Assembly: GCA_035192965.1 (NCBI GenBank)
Contig: CP136571.1
Location: 2,810,501-2,874,500, forward strand
From: Fuscovulum sp.
Lineage (GTDB): Bacteria; Pseudomonadota; Alphaproteobacteria; Rhodobacterales; Rhodobacteraceae
Direction of reading: 5' to 3'
Length of the DNA: 64,000 bases
Under the pieces are notes generated by a model. It had not been told where the DNA came from. It searched no databases and saw only the letters and a program-made list of their open reading frames with translations. Made by a program: the position numbers and the translations under genes. Shown here in pieces: positions 62,527 to 64,000 of this stretch; position 1 is the first letter of the stretch, and every line of letters begins with the position of its first letter.

Positions 62527-64000
62527 CTACAGGTCGGCTGTCGGCCAACGCAGTTGTCCGCGACCGATGCGCAAGACTTCCACAAGCCTGCTATTGCCTG
62601 GCAATCGACCCGAGAAAAGGCTGGGCTTGGGATCAACTGCCGACTTTTTGAATGGGGCGACTCTTTGATAGTCAGGCGTTGTTAGCCAAGTGCGCCCATC
62701 GCCATCGTCGGTGATAACCCGATAAAGACCGGCAGGAGGTGCGGTGGCGACATCGAGCAGACGTTTGTAGTGTTGGATTGACCACTTCTGGATACCTCCG
62801 CTGAGGGCCTCGGTACGAAAGCGTGCCCATAACGCAGCGGTGTCAGGGGTCGGCCAGTCACCCGCGTCTGTGTAGGCCGTAATCTCGTCAGATTCGAGCC
62901 AGGCGCGCATCTCGGCGGGCGTAACGAAGATCGGTTTGGCGTCCTCGATCGCGGCCATAGCCCCACGCCGAGACGGCAGGCCCGCGCGGATCAGCATCGC
63001 CATCATGAACTGCGGGACGCCAGTTTCAACCGATCCAGCAGCACCACCCGCAACCGTGTCCGGCGACCAGCCGAGTGACATTCGGCGGGTGCGGACGGCT
63101 TCTAGCGCCCAGACCAGACGATAGGTAAAGGCCTCCTCGACCGCGCGCATGTTATGCGGCCCAATCTTGGCGACATCCTCGCCAGAAACCCAACTCCGGA
63201 GGATGACTTTCCAGTTGGCTGGGAGCCCGTTCGCCTGATCGGGGATGAACGGCCGCATGAACAGTAGGCGCTCCCCCAGGCCCCCGAGCGCATCGACAAG
63301 CTCGTCGACATCACCGCTCAAAGACGCCTCATCAGCACGGTCGAGCAGTGCAGCCAACTCGTCGGCCATTGCGTCGATTGATAAGCCAGCCTCAAGCCCA
63401 ACGCCCATGGCAAAATGCCCGCGCCGAGCTTGCGCAGTGGTGGTTTTCCAAATGAGATCGGCCCTCGCTTCAAGCACTTTTTTATGTAGTGGGGCGACGT
63501 CCTCATCTTCACGGGCGATCTGACGCGCCCAAAGCGATCCTTTGAGCGCCTCATCCAACAGCTTCGGCAGGTCAGCTCGATCGGCATCCAGCGCTTCGAT
63601 CAAGCCGAACACGGTCGCGTCGAGGCGCTCGACGATTTGCGATAGCGGCTCCTCATCATCGCTTTCGTCTTCGCCGCCGCCGCCCTCATCGCCATCGTCG
63701 CCATCCACATCGGTGTCGTACTCTACGCCTGCAGCCAGGCGCTCGGCGAGTGCAGCTTCTTCCTTCGGCGATCTCCATGCTTCGCGGGCATTGGCGAGAT
63801 ACTCCCAAGCATCGTCGCGATCCAGAACGCCTTCCCGCGATAAGCGATCAAGAATCTCGGCGACGATCTGGATAAGGCCGCTTTTCAACGTGCGGGCCTT
63901 GGCGGAGGCGACTAGTTCTCGCCACTCCGTCCTGCGCCAATCGATCTTGTCGAACATGACGTGCACAATGAGGCCTTCAACGTCCACAAAGGCACGCCCG
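62527..64000 (-). CDS. C-terminal part of a large unrecognised protein on a putative island, 5' end off the window
   Basis: 491 residues are visible and the frame remains open to the window edge, so the N-terminus lies outside. The first visible residues (GRAFVDVEGLIVHVMFDKID) read like the middle of a protein. A very acidic low-complexity linker (about residues 95-120, DVDGDDGDEGG then EDESDDEE) is followed by a helical region with NMRAVEEAFTYRLVWALEAV. No catalytic motif is visible in this part. Its place just inside a tRNA-bounded island would fit a phage-defence or mobile-element protein, for example the C-terminal region of a large helicase, but nothing in the visible sequence proves it. 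Confidence 0.7.
   Translation of the reverse strand, partial: GRAFVDVEGLIVHVMFDKIDWRRTEWRELVASAKARTLKSGLIQIVAEILDRLSREGVLDRDDAWEYLANAREAWRSPKEEAALAERLAAGVEYDTDVDGDDGDEGGGGEDESDDEEPLSQIVERLDATVFGLIEALDADRADLPKLLDEALKGSLWARQIAREDEDVAPLHKKVLEARADLIWKTTTAQARRGHFAMGVGLEAGLSIDAMADELAALLDRADEASLSGDVDELVDALGGLGERLLFMRPFIPDQANGLPANWKVILRSWVSGEDVAKIGPHNMRAVEEAFTYRLVWALEAVRTRRMSLGWSPDTVAGGAAGSVETGVPQFMMAMLIRAGLPSRRGAMAAIEDAKPIFVTPAEMRAWLESDEITAYTDAGDWPTPDTAALWARFRTEALSGGIQKWSIQHYKRLLDVATAPPAGLYRVITDDGDGRTWLTTPDYQRVAPFKKSAVDPKPSLFSGRLPGNSRLVEVLRIGRGQLRWPTADL

Overview
The window looks like chromosomal DNA of a GC-rich alphaproteobacterium, most likely a Rhodobacteraceae member (Rhodobacter/Gemmobacter/Tabrizicola-like). 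Pointers are long head-to-tail ABC-transporter operons with ATGA start/stop overlaps, RTX and C-terminal Hint proteins, a CodA relative of the Rhodobacter 5-methylcytosine deaminase type, and an alphaproteobacterial initiator-tRNA fragment. No plasmid, rRNA or CRISPR signature is seen.

Left part (1-13 kb, mostly minus strand): a metallophosphoesterase plus GT21 glycosyltransferase pair that resembles the PlcP-Agt phospholipid-remodelling pair; a small two-helix membrane protein; then a seven-gene minus-strand operon (10730 down to 2267) with a CodA-family deaminase, a complete BMP-type nucleobase/nucleoside ABC transporter, an amidase and a flavin monooxygenase. The deaminase has Cys at the position that discriminates cytosine from 5-methylcytosine. 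Next are cobyric acid synthase (cobQ) and a BetI-like TetR regulator.

Middle (13-36 kb): the TetR gene faces an eight-gene plus-strand operon (Rieske oxygenase, PotABCD-like ABC transporter, DMSP-lyase-like cupin, YtcJ-type amidohydrolase, small cupin). A three-half-site operator lies between them. Then come a small protein with a Hint-like look, an orphan modA, mtnA, monomeric icd and a fumarylpyruvate hydrolase-like gene. A GntR/FCD regulator with an operator over its own ribosome-binding site precedes a second plus-strand operon: NitT/TauT-type ABC transporter, oxalate-CoA-ligase-like enzyme, ketopantoate-reductase-like enzyme and a second FAH-family hydrolase. A serine hydrolase follows.

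Right part (36-64 kb): an RND efflux pair, rsgA, an unknown protein, a 1383-residue nidogen-like/RTX/Hint protein with a recent 510-bp internal duplication, the lower beta-ketoadipate genes pcaIJF with a divergent IclR regulator, a gene-poor AT-richer stretch, a second 1215-residue RTX protein, and a plus-strand cluster of a TIM-barrel enzyme, a GpdQ-like phosphodiesterase and ugpBAEC for glycerol-3-phosphate or glycerophosphodiester uptake. The window ends at a genomic-island boundary: the C-terminal stump of a serine recombinase running into the 3' half of an initiator tRNA, then direct repeats and the C-terminal 491 residues of a large unrecognised protein that runs off the edge.

The recurring layout is uptake system plus catabolic enzymes plus adjacent regulator, for four or five small molecules. 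Left- and right-end genes also share a phosphorus-scavenging flavour.
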